Source: Streptomyces sp. SLBN-118
GTDB taxonomy: Bacteria; Actinomycetota; Actinomycetes; Streptomycetales; Streptomycetaceae
Assembly: GCF_006715635.1 (NCBI RefSeq)
Contig: NZ_VFNP01000001.1
Coordinates: 1-64,000 of the forward strand
Direction: 5' to 3'
Length of the DNA: 64,000 bases
Part shown: positions 43,188 to 51,853 of the stretch, in pieces
Layout: each line of letters opens with the position of its first letter
How positions within the stretch are numbered: the first letter of the stretch is position 1
Translations under genes and position numbers: made by a program
The notes under the pieces: model-generated
Database searches by the model: none
What the model was told of the DNA's origin: nothing
What the model saw: only the letters and a program-made list of their open reading frames with translations

Positions 43188-43393
43188 CGACCGAATCCCC
43201 CCGCTGGTTCAAGTCTTCGTACAGTGAGAACGGCGGTCAGTGCATCGAGGTCGCGGCCAACTTCGTCGTCTCGCGCGGCGTGGTCCCCGTACGTGACTCA
43301 AAGAACCCGACTGGTCCGGTCCTGGACTTCCCCGCAGGCTCGTTCGCATCTTTCGTAGCGAGCGTTAAGGCTGGAGAGTTCGGCACCGTATGA
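43184..43393 (+). CDS. DUF397 protein
   Basis: The 69-residue protein starts RWFKSSYSENGGQCIEVA after the first codons and ends in FASFVASVKAGEFG, the hallmark of DUF397. It overlaps the DUF5753 regulator (GTGA), as usual for this pair. DUF397 proteins bind their cognate Scr1-type regulator. A strong hairpin lies 90 bp downstream and ends the unit. Confidence 0.92.
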   Translation: MTTESPRWFKSSYSENGGQCIEVAANFVVSRGVVPVRDSKNPTGPVLDFPAGSFASFVASVKAGEFGTV

Positions 43394-43878
43394 CCAGTCG
43401 GCCGACCCGCACCAGTTCAAAGCGGCCCCATCGCGCAACGGCTTGACGGGCTGCGCTTGTCCGCAACAAGCCCACCACAAATGCCCCGCCATGCTTCCGA
43501 GTCGGAAGCATGGCGGGGCTGGTGGTGACGCTGCCCGGCGATAGGGCTCGGGACGCGCGAGGGTGCCGAAGCTCGCTTCCATGGCCTTTGCCCTGATTTC
43601 GGGGGCTCGGCACTCCCTGTCCCCGCCCCGAGAGGCGTGCCTCTAACCGCGCCGCAGGCTTCGCGTGATGCTACGGACCGCTGCTTTGCTCCCCCTTGCA
43701 GGGCTTTCGACACTGGGCTCAGACACCGGGCGTTCCCGCCCGACGCCAACAGTCTGCTACTGGGCCCCTGGCAGCTACCCGGACCGGACTTCCACCGGCA
43801 GGCGACAACGAGCTGACGACTCAAGATCAGCTACAACACGAAGACCTCCTAGTCTGCTGGGCGCGCGAAACGGCGAGG
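43394..43878. other. Intergenic gap with one terminator
   Basis: Apart from the palindrome at 43483-43519, no gene is supported. The ORFs over 43665-43901 lack a ribosome site and coding pattern. The region separates the rightward DUF397 unit from the leftward unknown gene at 43879-44286. Confidence 0.5.
43483..43519 (+). terminator. Perfect 18-bp palindromic terminator after DUF397
   Basis: GCCCCGCCATGCTTCCGA (43483-43500) is the exact reverse complement of TCGGAAGCATGGCGGGGC (43502-43519), with one base between. Such long GC-rich stems without a T-run are the common Streptomyces terminator type. It lies between convergent genes and could serve both. Confidence 0.85.
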
Positions 43879-44286
43879 CTAACGTGATCTCCCGGTTGTA
43901 GCCGGTAAAGCGGTCAGGTTGCGGAAGATGTGTTCGGCTACTATCAGGTCCCGGCTCACCTGTGCCTCATCCACGCTCTCGACGGCCGTGGGCAAGCTGG
44001 TGTCGGCCTGGCGCTGTGTATCCGGCGTGGCGGCCGGCGCCGGGCGGAGGGTGCGGTCGGCGATGTGGGCGAGCCTGCTCGTGACGGCTTGGACCGCGGC
44101 GCGCCAACCATCCTCGAACTGCTTGCCACGCCCGCCTTCCAGCTCGACGGCCTCGCCCTGGGCGGCTTCCACGGACCCGGCCTGAATCACCGAGACCAGG
44201 TACTGCATTTCGCCGGCGCTCGCTCCCGCAGAGGTGAGCAGCGAGGTCAGAGGGAGCTGGGCGTCCACTGCGGTCTCCGTGTGCAC
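43879..44286 (-). CDS. Hypothetical protein
   Basis: The 135-residue soluble protein starts MHTETAVDAQLPLTSLLTSA and has helical segments (KQFEDGWRAAVQAVTSRLAH and AQVSRDLIVAEHIFRNLTAL). It is downstream of the terminal-protein-like gene on the same strand, 145 bp away, and may share its transcript. The family is not recognised and there is no catalytic motif. Confidence 0.6.
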   Translation of the reverse strand: MHTETAVDAQLPLTSLLTSAGASAGEMQYLVSVIQAGSVEAAQGEAVELEGGRGKQFEDGWRAAVQAVTSRLAHIADRTLRPAPAATPDTQRQADTSLPTAVESVDEAQVSRDLIVAEHIFRNLTALPATTGRSR

Positions 44287-44430
44287 GGCGATCAGAAAGT
44301 AACTTCGGCTGGTCTGTTCGGTTACTCATCTGCGGGCTCCTTTGCCGCTACGGCAGTCGTGGACGGGCCGAGTCTGCGACTGCGGCACCTGGGTGGTCTG
44401 TCCGGCGGGCGCCGGTGTGGACGAGCAGTG

Positions 44431-45003
44431 TCACCTGAGCTCGACGGAGTACGAACTTCCGGGAAAGTCCCATCCGTCGGTGCCTTCGCCGATGTCCTCC
44501 ACGATGACGTCGTCGATGAAGTGGTCCTCGAATTCGTCGTCGGTGAGCTCGCCGGCGGCCCAGAGTTCCTCGATCTCGTCCCAGTTGCCCCTGCGCCCGT
44601 CGATGCGCAGGGGCGCGGCCTGCCGTGTGCCGCGCTCGCGTTCGTCATCGCCCGTCTTGACGGTGCCGCTGATCTCGAACTGGCCGTCCTTGACGTAATC
44701 GGGGATCGGGTCGGCGGGGACGATGGCGGCGTTCTCGTAGGCGGTGTGGATGAGGTCGCGGTAGCTGCGGCGGATGTTGTAATCGGGGTCGGAGAGCCAG
44801 TTGACCAGGGTCTTGGTGGTCACGTGGAGCCCGGCGTCTTCCAGGGCCTGGTATCCGCGGTGGGTTGCGGTGAGCTGGCTGAGCTGGGCGTGCCAGTGCC
44901 GGGCGTTGTACGACGACAGCCGGTGCCGGGGAGTGACCTGGGAGCGCAGGAGGTCGTTGAGGGCGGCGCCCAGGGAGCGTCCGCGGCCTGTGGGCCCGGC
45001 CAT
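44431..45003 (-). CDS. Terminal-protein-like HTH protein (tentative)
   Basis: The 190-residue protein has a central HTH-like segment (LEDAGLHVTTKTLVNWLSDP, about 54-73). The second half is a very acidic region ending in DDEFEDHFIDDVIVEDIGEG and finally SYSVEL. Length, HTH position, acidic C-terminal half and operon place (directly after a large Tap-like gene, overlapping it) parallel Streptomyces telomere terminal proteins (Tpg/Tpc). Sequence identity to them by eye is low, so this is a hypothesis. It could instead be a regulator. Confidence 0.6.
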   Translation of the reverse strand: MAGPTGRGRSLGAALNDLLRSQVTPRHRLSSYNARHWHAQLSQLTATHRGYQALEDAGLHVTTKTLVNWLSDPDYNIRRSYRDLIHTAYENAAIVPADPIPDYVKDGQFEISGTVKTGDDERERGTRQAAPLRIDGRRGNWDEIEELWAAGELTDDEFEDHFIDDVIVEDIGEGTDGWDFPGSSYSVELR

Positions 45004-47528
45004 CAGTCGTCACCTTCGGGGATGATCTCGTCGCGCTGGACGAACTTGGCCTTCACTTCGCCGAAGCCGGTCCCGATCCGGTACGTAGCAGGCGGCGTGT
45101 TGGCGGGGGTCCAGAAGATGGCCGCGTCGACGTTGCGCAGGGCGATGAGCTTGTGGCCGTCCTGGACGGCTTTGAAGGCCATGGTCCAGTGGCGGACGGA
45201 TGCCTCGGCGACCATGCTCATGCGCCAGTCGGGCCGCCAGAACGGGGACCGCTGTTCCGTGCGCTTGGGCCACAGCAGGCGCAGAGCGATGGAAAGCCGG
45301 GTCTTGTAGGCCTTGTAGGGGTCGCCGCCGATCTGGACGAGCTCGGTACGTGCTTGCCGGGCAGCAGCGTAGAAGGGCTTGAAGAGGGACTCGTTGGCCT
45401 TCCCGGTCCAGGAGTCGTGGATGGTCGGCGCGGCTGCGAGGTGGCCTTCCCTGACGAGCTTTTCGACGTGCTTGATGTGCGGGGTGGTCACCCACACGCG
45501 GCCCTGGTCGTCGGGCCGGTCGATGATCCGGCCCAGAGGGTGCGGCATGTCCGGGTGGTTCCACTCCGGGATGTCGATGAGGTAGATGCCGGCCTGAGTC
45601 TTGTCGAACGCTTTGAGGGGGCCGGTGTGCAGCAGCTTGTTCGGGGCGAGGGGGACGGCCGAACAGGCGGATGGGTAGCTGCCGTTACGGTCGATCAGGC
45701 ACATGACGCCCTCGCCGAAGGAGTCGGGGACGAGGAGTTTGTCTCGCCTGACGCGCTTTCCGTTCGCCCTGGTGTGGGCGACGCGCGTGCTGGTGACGTC
45801 GGGGTGGACCCAGCGGGGCTCGCCGTCCATGTCCTCGCTGATCAGTGGCCACGGACCGCTGTCCCGTTCCTCGGTGCGGATGACCTTGATCGGGTGCATC
45901 TTGGAGCGGTCGACCGCGTCTTTGAGGATCCTGAGGGCGGGGAAGACCGCTCCCTCGGGCTCGTCTTCCTCATCCCCCGGCGCCAGACCGTCGTCGTTGT
46001 CCTCTTCGTCGAGGTCGTCGGGAACTTGCCCGCTGTCCGCGGTGGGCTGGACAGCGGTGGGCTGCCCGGTGGTGCCGGCGGACACGGAGGCGCTGTATGC
46101 GTGAAGCGCGGCGGCGAGGCGGCGTCCCTCGGCGGTGTCCGGTGGCTGAGGCGGCGCCGCAGCCGCCTGAGCCAGGGACGGCCCGAGTTCCGCAAAGGCT
46201 TCAGGGTCGCCGCTGGCCAGTGCGGTGCGCAGGGCGGCCAGGACATGAGTCACGGAGGCTGTCAGCCCCTGCTGGGCGCCGGACGTGTAGGGAAGCGCCG
46301 CTTCGGCCAACTCCCGCTCCACCGCACTGCCCAGACTCCGCGCGGATCCTTCGCCACCCGTACGACCGACGGGAGCGGCTCCGGCGTCGAGGAAGCGTGC
46401 GCGCAGCAGGTCGGGCCGCAGGTACGCCGAGCCGATCGCGCCGAAGTCGCGTTCCGCGACCGTCACCTGGACCTTGGCAGGGTCAGCGGTCGGTGCGAGC
46501 ATCACCAGGACGTCGGCCTCTAGGAGACGTAGGAGCGTGGGATCGTCGCTGTCCACGATGGCGAGCACCGGGACGTGCAGCGTGCGCGCGAGGCCGGCCA
46601 GGACCTGAGAGGCGTCCGGGAGACGGTTCCCTGACAGCGGCAGGCGGGGGTTGTGGGCGGCCTGGAGCCGGTCCACGACCACGAGCGCCAGGTCTGGGAC
46701 GTGCGGGGCTGTATCGGCGATAGCCTCAGCGGTCAGGTCGCTGCCGTCATCGATCATCAGCGGCGCATGCACCAACTGCTGGGCGACCTGCTGCTCATGC
46801 TCGGTGAGGCGGCCCTGCTTCAGGCGCGGGTAGTCTCCCCCGGTCTCCGCGGAGATGATCCGGCGGGTGATGTCGGCCCGGTTCGGTCCCGACGCCGCGT
46901 ACAGGACCCGGTGGTTGTCGACGAGCGCGGTCTGCCGTGCGGCGGCCAGCCCCAGCAGACTTCCGCCGACGTTCGGGGCGGCCGCCACGAGCATCAGCCG
47001 GCCCGGCTGGAGACCGCCCGTCGCGGCGTCCAGGCCGGGCAGCCCGAACATGGGGCCGCCGGCCGCCGGGCCGGAGGTGAGCACGGCGCCGATGGCGTCG
47101 CCCAGCGTGGCGAGCCTGCGCGGCGCGCTGTCGCGTTCTGGATTGCCTTGGCTGTTCACCGCACCTCCTGCCGGCGCCGCGCCGGTGTGCGCGGCAGGAT
47201 CGGATGAGAGGGCACCGAAGGCAGCGTCGACGGGCAGCAGCACCGCGACCGGTGTGGTGTTCCGCAGGAGCACCTGCGGCTGACCCATTGCCGCAAGCGT
47301 GACGAGTTCACCGAAATCCCTCTGGGCGGCGCTAAGCGAGTGGGACGGCAGGCCTTCCGGCTTCCGGGCCGCGGGGAGGCGGTCCAAAGGCGCCAACAGA
47401 GCGTGATCCTGCCGCTTGTGGATCCGCGTCGAGACCCCGTCCTCCTCGGCGCTCTTCACCAAGGCGTACAGGGCGTTTCGAGCTTGGGTCGCGTTCATCG
47501 CTGCCTCTGCCCGTGGCGACTGACTCAC
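45003..47528 (-). CDS. Phd-Phd / DnaB-like / Tap-like polymerase fusion protein
   Basis: The 841-residue protein has two Phd/YefM-like repeats (12-50 and 63-100). A DnaB/RecA-type domain follows at about 140-345, with degenerate Walker A (AAPNVGGS, where GKT/S is expected) and Walker B-like LALVVVDRLQ. An acidic linker comes next. The C-terminal domain (600-835) contains IDRNGSYPSA, FWRPDWRM and NVDAAIFW, in the order seen in the polymerase region of Streptomyces Tap. AGGAGG precedes the GTG; an ATG at 47498 is an alternative. Confidence 0.75.
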   Translation of the reverse strand: MSQSPRAEAAMNATQARNALYALVKSAEEDGVSTRIHKRQDHALLAPLDRLPAARKPEGLPSHSLSAAQRDFGELVTLAAMGQPQVLLRNTTPVAVLLPVDAAFGALSSDPAAHTGAAPAGGAVNSQGNPERDSAPRRLATLGDAIGAVLTSGPAAGGPMFGLPGLDAATGGLQPGRLMLVAAAPNVGGSLLGLAAARQTALVDNHRVLYAASGPNRADITRRIISAETGGDYPRLKQGRLTEHEQQVAQQLVHAPLMIDDGSDLTAEAIADTAPHVPDLALVVVDRLQAAHNPRLPLSGNRLPDASQVLAGLARTLHVPVLAIVDSDDPTLLRLLEADVLVMLAPTADPAKVQVTVAERDFGAIGSAYLRPDLLRARFLDAGAAPVGRTGGEGSARSLGSAVERELAEAALPYTSGAQQGLTASVTHVLAALRTALASGDPEAFAELGPSLAQAAAAPPQPPDTAEGRRLAAALHAYSASVSAGTTGQPTAVQPTADSGQVPDDLDEEDNDDGLAPGDEEDEPEGAVFPALRILKDAVDRSKMHPIKVIRTEERDSGPWPLISEDMDGEPRWVHPDVTSTRVAHTRANGKRVRRDKLLVPDSFGEGVMCLIDRNGSYPSACSAVPLAPNKLLHTGPLKAFDKTQAGIYLIDIPEWNHPDMPHPLGRIIDRPDDQGRVWVTTPHIKHVEKLVREGHLAAAPTIHDSWTGKANESLFKPFYAAARQARTELVQIGGDPYKAYKTRLSIALRLLWPKRTEQRSPFWRPDWRMSMVAEASVRHWTMAFKAVQDGHKLIALRNVDAAIFWTPANTPPATYRIGTGFGEVKAKFVQRDEIIPEGDD

Positions 47529-47583
47529 TCACCCTCCTAGAACACTCAACTCCGTATCACGGTATCAGAATCCACTCATGTTC

Positions 47584-47781
47584 TTAGGTAAAGTCACAAT
47601 GTTTTCCGTGTAACTCACTCATTATTGAGGCTCTTTCGGTCTGGATTGCTGCGGCCTCCTCTGCCTCGCGCAGCAGCGAGCGAAGATCGGCGCCCAGGCG
47701 CGCCCCCGCGAATCGACCGTCCCGGAGCTCGACCGCAACCCACCCGGCCGGGCACGCATCGACGCCGAGGACCGCCACCAT
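47584..47781 (-). pseudogene. DUF429 N-terminal fragment
   Basis: The frame opens VLGVDACPAGWVAVELRDGRFAG, the invariant start of DUF429 (RNase H-like) proteins. It loses family character after about 45 residues and ends in an unrelated tail. The intact protein would be about 200-250 residues. The break near 47640 lies just downstream of the Tap-like operon start and probably marks a recombination junction between element and chromosome. Confidence 0.7.
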
Positions 47782-47838
47782 GTCACCCAGGCCGTCGGCG
47801 GATATCCGTGGTCCCCGTACAGGCGGACGAATGGGCGG

Positions 47839-48447
47839 CTACGACCACCCGGATCCGCGGCGCACCAGGCCGTGGGCCGCCCGCTCGTACAGCTCGACCT
47901 CCTCCTGGCCGCCCGGGCCGATCGGCTGTACCAGACGGCCACCGATCCGCAGCTGTTCGACCAGCGGCGGCGGCACCTGCGGGAAGGCGGCACAGACGAT
48001 GACGGCGTCGTAGGGGGCGTGGCCGGCCATGGCGAGGGCGCCGTCGCCGACGACGATCTCGACGTTCTCGACGCCCTCGTCGGCGAGGTTGCCCCTTGCC
48101 TCCTCCGCTATGTCCGGCCACCGCTCGACGCTCACGACGTACGTGGCGAGGCGGGCCAGCAGCACGGTCCGGAAGCCGTATCCAGTGCCGATTTCCAGGA
48201 CACGCTCGCTCCCGGCGAGGCCGAGCGTGGCAATCATCATGGCCACGAGGGAAGGCTGCGTCGTCACCTGACCGTGGCTGATGGGAATCGTCACGTCCGC
48301 GTACGCCGTCGCGTGCTGGGAGGCGGGGACGAATGCCGAGCGAGGGGTGACGCGCATGGCCTGCAGCAGGCGCTCACCCATCACGCCGAGGGCGCGGGCG
48401 GTCCTGACCAGATGTTCAGGAGTGAGGCCGGGGCTGGGCTGGGTCAT
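47839..48447 (-). CDS. pcm: Protein-L-isoaspartate O-methyltransferase
   Basis: The 202-residue protein starts at MTQPSPGLTPEHLV. It carries the family blocks HGQVTTQPSLVAMMI (substrate loop), VLEIGTGYGFRTVLL (SAM motif I) and VVGDGALAMAGHAPYDAVIV. It methylates isoaspartyl residues in damaged proteins as the first step of repair. The end is abrupt (VRRGSGWS) where homologues usually have a further 10-15 residues, so the 3' end may be altered. The frame is open upstream to 48579 without coding signal. Confidence 0.85.
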   Translation of the reverse strand: MTQPSPGLTPEHLVRTARALGVMGERLLQAMRVTPRSAFVPASQHATAYADVTIPISHGQVTTQPSLVAMMIATLGLAGSERVLEIGTGYGFRTVLLARLATYVVSVERWPDIAEEARGNLADEGVENVEIVVGDGALAMAGHAPYDAVIVCAAFPQVPPPLVEQLRIGGRLVQPIGPGGQEEVELYERAAHGLVRRGSGWS

Positions 48448-48597
48448 CGTCTGCGTCCCCCAGACAAGGTTACCGGCAGCAGCCTGCTGCCCTCGTGCCG
48501 GTCGGATCGGCTTGGTGCGGCCATTCCCGTCGCTGCCCGGAGCGCCGTCCTCGCCTCTTCGCTGCGGGGGCGAGTCCAATCATGCAGGGTGGAGACC

Positions 48598-49089
48598 ATG
48601 CATCTCTTGCTCACCTCGGACACGCACGTGCCCAAGCGCGCTCGTGAGCTGCCGGCACCCCTGCTGGACGGGATTGCATACGCCGACGTGGTGTTCCACG
48701 CCGGCGACTGGGTCGACGTTTCGACGCTCGAGCTCCTGGAAAGCCGTGCGGCCCGGCTCGTCGCGGTGTATGGCAACAACGACGGACCCGAACTGCGTTC
48801 CAGGCTGCCCGAGGTGGCCCGGGTCGAACTCAATGGCGTCCGTTTCGGAGCCGTCCATGAGACCGGCCCTGCCCAGGGCCGTGAGCGCAGGTGCGCCGAA
48901 TGCTTCCCCGACCTGGATGTACTGGTGTTCGGGCACAGCCACATCCCGTGGGACACAACGGCTCCCGGTGGTCTGCGGCTGCTCAACCCCGGCTCCCCGA
49001 CCGACCGTCGGCGGCAGCCCCACTGTACGTACATGACCGCAGAAGTGGTTGACGGGCAGCTGACTGAGGTTCACCTGCACCGCTTGTGA
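48598..49089 (+). CDS. YfcE-type metallophosphoesterase
   Basis: The 163-residue protein has SDTH (residues 7-10), GDWVD (about 37), GNND (about 60) and GHSHIP (about 120), the metal-binding set of the small YfcE/MJ0936 phosphodiesterases, and ends with the usual LNPGSPTDRR block. It hydrolyses phosphodiester substrates in the cytoplasm; the physiological substrate is unknown. GGTGGAGACC precedes the ATG. It is divergent from pcm. Confidence 0.9.
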   Translation: MHLLLTSDTHVPKRARELPAPLLDGIAYADVVFHAGDWVDVSTLELLESRAARLVAVYGNNDGPELRSRLPEVARVELNGVRFGAVHETGPAQGRERRCAECFPDLDVLVFGHSHIPWDTTAPGGLRLLNPGSPTDRRRQPHCTYMTAEVVDGQLTEVHLHRL

Positions 49090-49539
49090 CGTGAGAAGCA
49101 AGATCGCCGCCAAGGAGCTGCGGACAGTGCCGAGCGTTCCATCGCCGCTCCAAGGTCTACGCCGCGCCGCGCAGGCGCTGGGCTGACCACTGCCGCCGAC
49201 CCGTGTCGGTCACCTTCACCAACGAACTCACCGGTGATCCGGTGGGCATGGCCAACTGCAGCGCCGCCGTCGTCACCTTGTTCACCCTCGGACACGCCGA
49301 GCCGTACGGCGACGAAGACGCCCAGCCATTCGTCGGCCGGGTGCTGCCCGCGCCCACCCTCGATCCGTAGGCCCCCGGCGCCCGCCGTCACGGAAGTCCG
49401 CTTCATCGACTGCGGCGTCGGTGCTGCCGTCGTCCCAACGATCTCGAAGTGTTCCACGGCCGCCAGCGAGGACCTCACCCGAGCCCACCGTCGGCCTCAC
49501 CTGGCGGCCGCCCCATTGCGCGGCGTCCGGCCCTTCCGC
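49090..49539. other. Intergenic region with a possible coding remnant
   Basis: A short frame at 49203-49370 (VSVTFTNELTGDPVGMANCS..., stop TAG 49368) has coding-like codon use. The preceding in-frame segment (KVYAAPRRRWADHCRRP) extends it upstream without a start, so it looks like the 3' piece of a lost gene. Nothing else is supported. The YbdK-type gene ends at 49540 from the other side. Confidence 0.35.
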
Positions 49540-50637
49540 TCAGCCCCGGGTGCGGCTCACGCATTCTATGACGACGCGCCGGAGGTTGCCGGTCCGCTCC
49601 ATCAGTTCGCGCTGCACCTGCGCTCCGTTACCCGTGGCCAGCAGTGTGCTGATCGCTTCCTGGGCGGACACGAGGTCACCCGTGTCTTCGAGGGCGTCCC
49701 GCGCGTGGTCGAACAGCGCCCGCACCACTGTCTCTGCCCGCGCGGGCCGCATCGTCAGGGGATGGATCAGCAGGTGCTCCAGGCCGTACCTTCCGGCCTG
49801 CCAGGTGGCCATGCGCAGCAGGGCAACCCCGTGCCGGGCGGGCGGCTCGCCATTGCGCCACTGCTGGGACGCCGTTTCCACCAGGCCACGGGCCAAGGTG
49901 GCGAGCAACACCGTTGTCGAGGGGTCCAGGCACACGTCCGCGACCCGGATCTCGACGGTGGGGTATTGGTGGGACAGCCGGGCGTCGAAGTAGATCATGC
50001 CTTCGTCGCGCAGCACGCCGGTGCCGAGCAACTCTCGCACGTGTTCGTGGTACCGGTCCGCGGAGCCGAAGAGCTCCATGGGACCGGCGGAGGGCCAGCG
50101 GCCCCAGACCTGGCTGCGGTAGCTGCCATACCGGCTGTCCTTGCCCTGCCAGAACGGGGAGTTTGTGCTCAGCGCCAGGAGAACGGCCAGCCATGGCCGG
50201 ACGCGGTCCAGGACTGCGACGCCCTCGTCGTCCGAGTCGACCGAGACATGCACATGGCATCCCCCTGTGAGCTGTTCCTGCGCCGTCAGCCCGAACCTCT
50301 CGCCCATCCACCGGTACCGTTCGCCGAACCCGATCGAGGGACTGACGGGCAGAGGAGAGGTGGCCAGCGCGGCGACGGCCGCACCCACCTGCTCCGCCTG
50401 GCGGGCGGCCTCGGCCCGCCAGCGCCCGATCTCGGTCGCGAGATCCCCCATGGCGACCTGCGGCCGGGTGGCGAACTCAAGCTGCTCGCGTTGCAGTTCC
50501 GCTTCGAAGACCTGGTTCCTGTCCTTACGGACGGCCTCCCGGGAAGCGGCGGCCAGCACGGCCGCCGACAAGGCCCGAGGCTCACCGCTCTCTGCGTCCA
50601 CCAACAGCAGTTCTTCCTCGACACCCACGCTGCGCAC
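49540..50637 (-). CDS. YbdK-type carboxylate-amine ligase
   Basis: The 365-residue protein belongs to the GCS2/YbdK family of glutamate-cysteine-ligase-like enzymes. It starts VRSVGVEEELLLVDAESGE with the diagnostic GVEEEL. GGCHVHVSVDS lies at about 155, and the pattern SHQYPTVEIRVADVC at about 255 completes the ATP and metal sites. It has weak gamma-glutamylcysteine synthetase activity in known members. The GTG at 50637 follows GGAAAGG. The open frame to 50835 is non-coding in character. Confidence 0.9.
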   Translation of the reverse strand: MRSVGVEEELLLVDAESGEPRALSAAVLAAASREAVRKDRNQVFEAELQREQLEFATRPQVAMGDLATEIGRWRAEAARQAEQVGAAVAALATSPLPVSPSIGFGERYRWMGERFGLTAQEQLTGGCHVHVSVDSDDEGVAVLDRVRPWLAVLLALSTNSPFWQGKDSRYGSYRSQVWGRWPSAGPMELFGSADRYHEHVRELLGTGVLRDEGMIYFDARLSHQYPTVEIRVADVCLDPSTTVLLATLARGLVETASQQWRNGEPPARHGVALLRMATWQAGRYGLEHLLIHPLTMRPARAETVVRALFDHARDALEDTGDLVSAQEAISTLLATGNGAQVQRELMERTGNLRRVVIECVSRTRG

Positions 50638-50946
50638 GACGACTGCCTTTCCGCGGCCCGGCCGCAGCGGTTCTTCTTTTGCACCCCGCCGCGCGGATCT
50701 CTGATCCACGCCGACGGCTAGCCGACGGGTTCCCGCCGAAAGGGGCAGCGACACCTCCAGGCGACGGCTCGCGGTGCGAACGTCAATCACCCGTTTGCCG
50801 ACCGGTGAACGGGATAGGCGGGCCGGTAGCGGCAACCTGACCTGCCGCTCCGCCAGCGACGCCGGGAAGGGACGATAGCGCCGCTCCCGATTCGGGGCTT
50901 AACTGACGGTGCACGCTCGACCAGCGGAAAGGGGAAACGGTCGCCC
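50638..50946. other. Divergent promoter region
   Basis: The 309-bp gap between the leftward YbdK-type gene and the rightward glutamine amidotransferase gene should hold both promoters. The YbdK frame stays open to 50835 but without protein character. I see no other gene or hairpin. Confidence 0.4.
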
Positions 50947-51786
50947 ATGTGCCGGTGGCTCGCTTACTCAGGTACGCCCATCCGGCTCGAGAACGTTCTC
51001 TACCGGCCGGAGCACTCCCTCATCGACCAGAGCCTGCGCTCCCGGCTCGGCGTCGAGACGACGAACGGCGACGGTTTCGGCGTCGGGTGGTACGCGGAGG
51101 ACGCGGTGACCCCGGCCGTGGTCCGCGACACAGGCCCGGCATGGAACAACCGCAACCTTCGCGAGATCGCGGGCCATGTCCGGTCCCCGTTGTTCTTCGC
51201 ACACGTACGGGCCTCGACCGGTTCGGCCGTACAGCAGACCAACTGTCACCCGTTCCGTCACGGCCGCTGGATGTGGATGCACAACGGCGCGGTCACCGAA
51301 TTCCACCGATTGCGGCGTAACCTCACCATGGCCGTCGACCCGGTCCTGTTCTCCCTCATCGAAGGGTCGACGGACTCCGAGGTCATGTTCTTCCTGGCCC
51401 TCACCTTCGGGCTGGATCAGGACGTGCCGGGCGCCGTGGCGCGGATGGCTGGGTACGTCGAGGAGGTAGGCCGGGCAGAGGGAGTGGAGTTCCCGTTGCA
51501 GATGACGATCGCCGTGAGCGACGGCGAACAGCTGTGGACCTTCCGCTACTCCAGCGAAGGCGCCTCCCGCTCGCTGTACTACAGCAACCGGGTGGAGACG
51601 TTGCGCGCCCTCCACCCCGATGTGGAGTTCCTGCAGGATGTGTCCGAGGACACCCGCCTCGTCGTGTCCGAGCCGCTGGGCAGCCTCCCCGGCGCCTGGA
51701 ACGCCGTCCCGGAGAACACCTACAGCGTTGTTCACGCCGGAGAACTCGACCTGCGGCCCTTCGTTCCCTCCGATGGGCAGTGGTGA
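50947..51786 (+). CDS. Class II glutamine amidotransferase (YafJ-like)
   Basis: The 279-residue protein begins MCRWLAYSG, exposing Cys2 as the N-terminal nucleophile. It continues with the Ntn-hydrolase blocks NGDGFGVGWY (about 38), HVRASTG (about 86), and NCHPF...WMWMHNGAV. Family members release ammonia from glutamine for an unknown acceptor. The YbdK-type ligase and such an amidotransferase are often neighbours, which suggests a shared small-molecule pathway. AAGGGGAAAC precedes the ATG. Confidence 0.9.
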   Translation: MCRWLAYSGTPIRLENVLYRPEHSLIDQSLRSRLGVETTNGDGFGVGWYAEDAVTPAVVRDTGPAWNNRNLREIAGHVRSPLFFAHVRASTGSAVQQTNCHPFRHGRWMWMHNGAVTEFHRLRRNLTMAVDPVLFSLIEGSTDSEVMFFLALTFGLDQDVPGAVARMAGYVEEVGRAEGVEFPLQMTIAVSDGEQLWTFRYSSEGASRSLYYSNRVETLRALHPDVEFLQDVSEDTRLVVSEPLGSLPGAWNAVPENTYSVVHAGELDLRPFVPSDGQW

Positions 51787-51853
51787 CAGCCCGAAGCGGG
51801 CGACCGGTGATCGCGTCCGCCTGGGCGACAGCGCTCGGAGTTGCCATCAGACA

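Noticed and set aside
45153..46523. 456-codon plus-strand ORF over the Tap-like gene
   Set aside because: It is antisense to a gene with clear DnaB-like and polymerase-like motifs and has no domains of its own.
49234..50721. 495-codon plus-strand ORF over the YbdK-type gene
   Set aside because: The minus strand encodes a full-length YbdK-type ligase with all motifs; the plus-strand translation is a shadow.
51401..51853. Continuation of the chimeric recombinase/reductase ORF
   Set aside because: After TNDFPQVTID the frame runs antisense to the amidotransferase gene and becomes Arg/Pro-rich; homology has ended.
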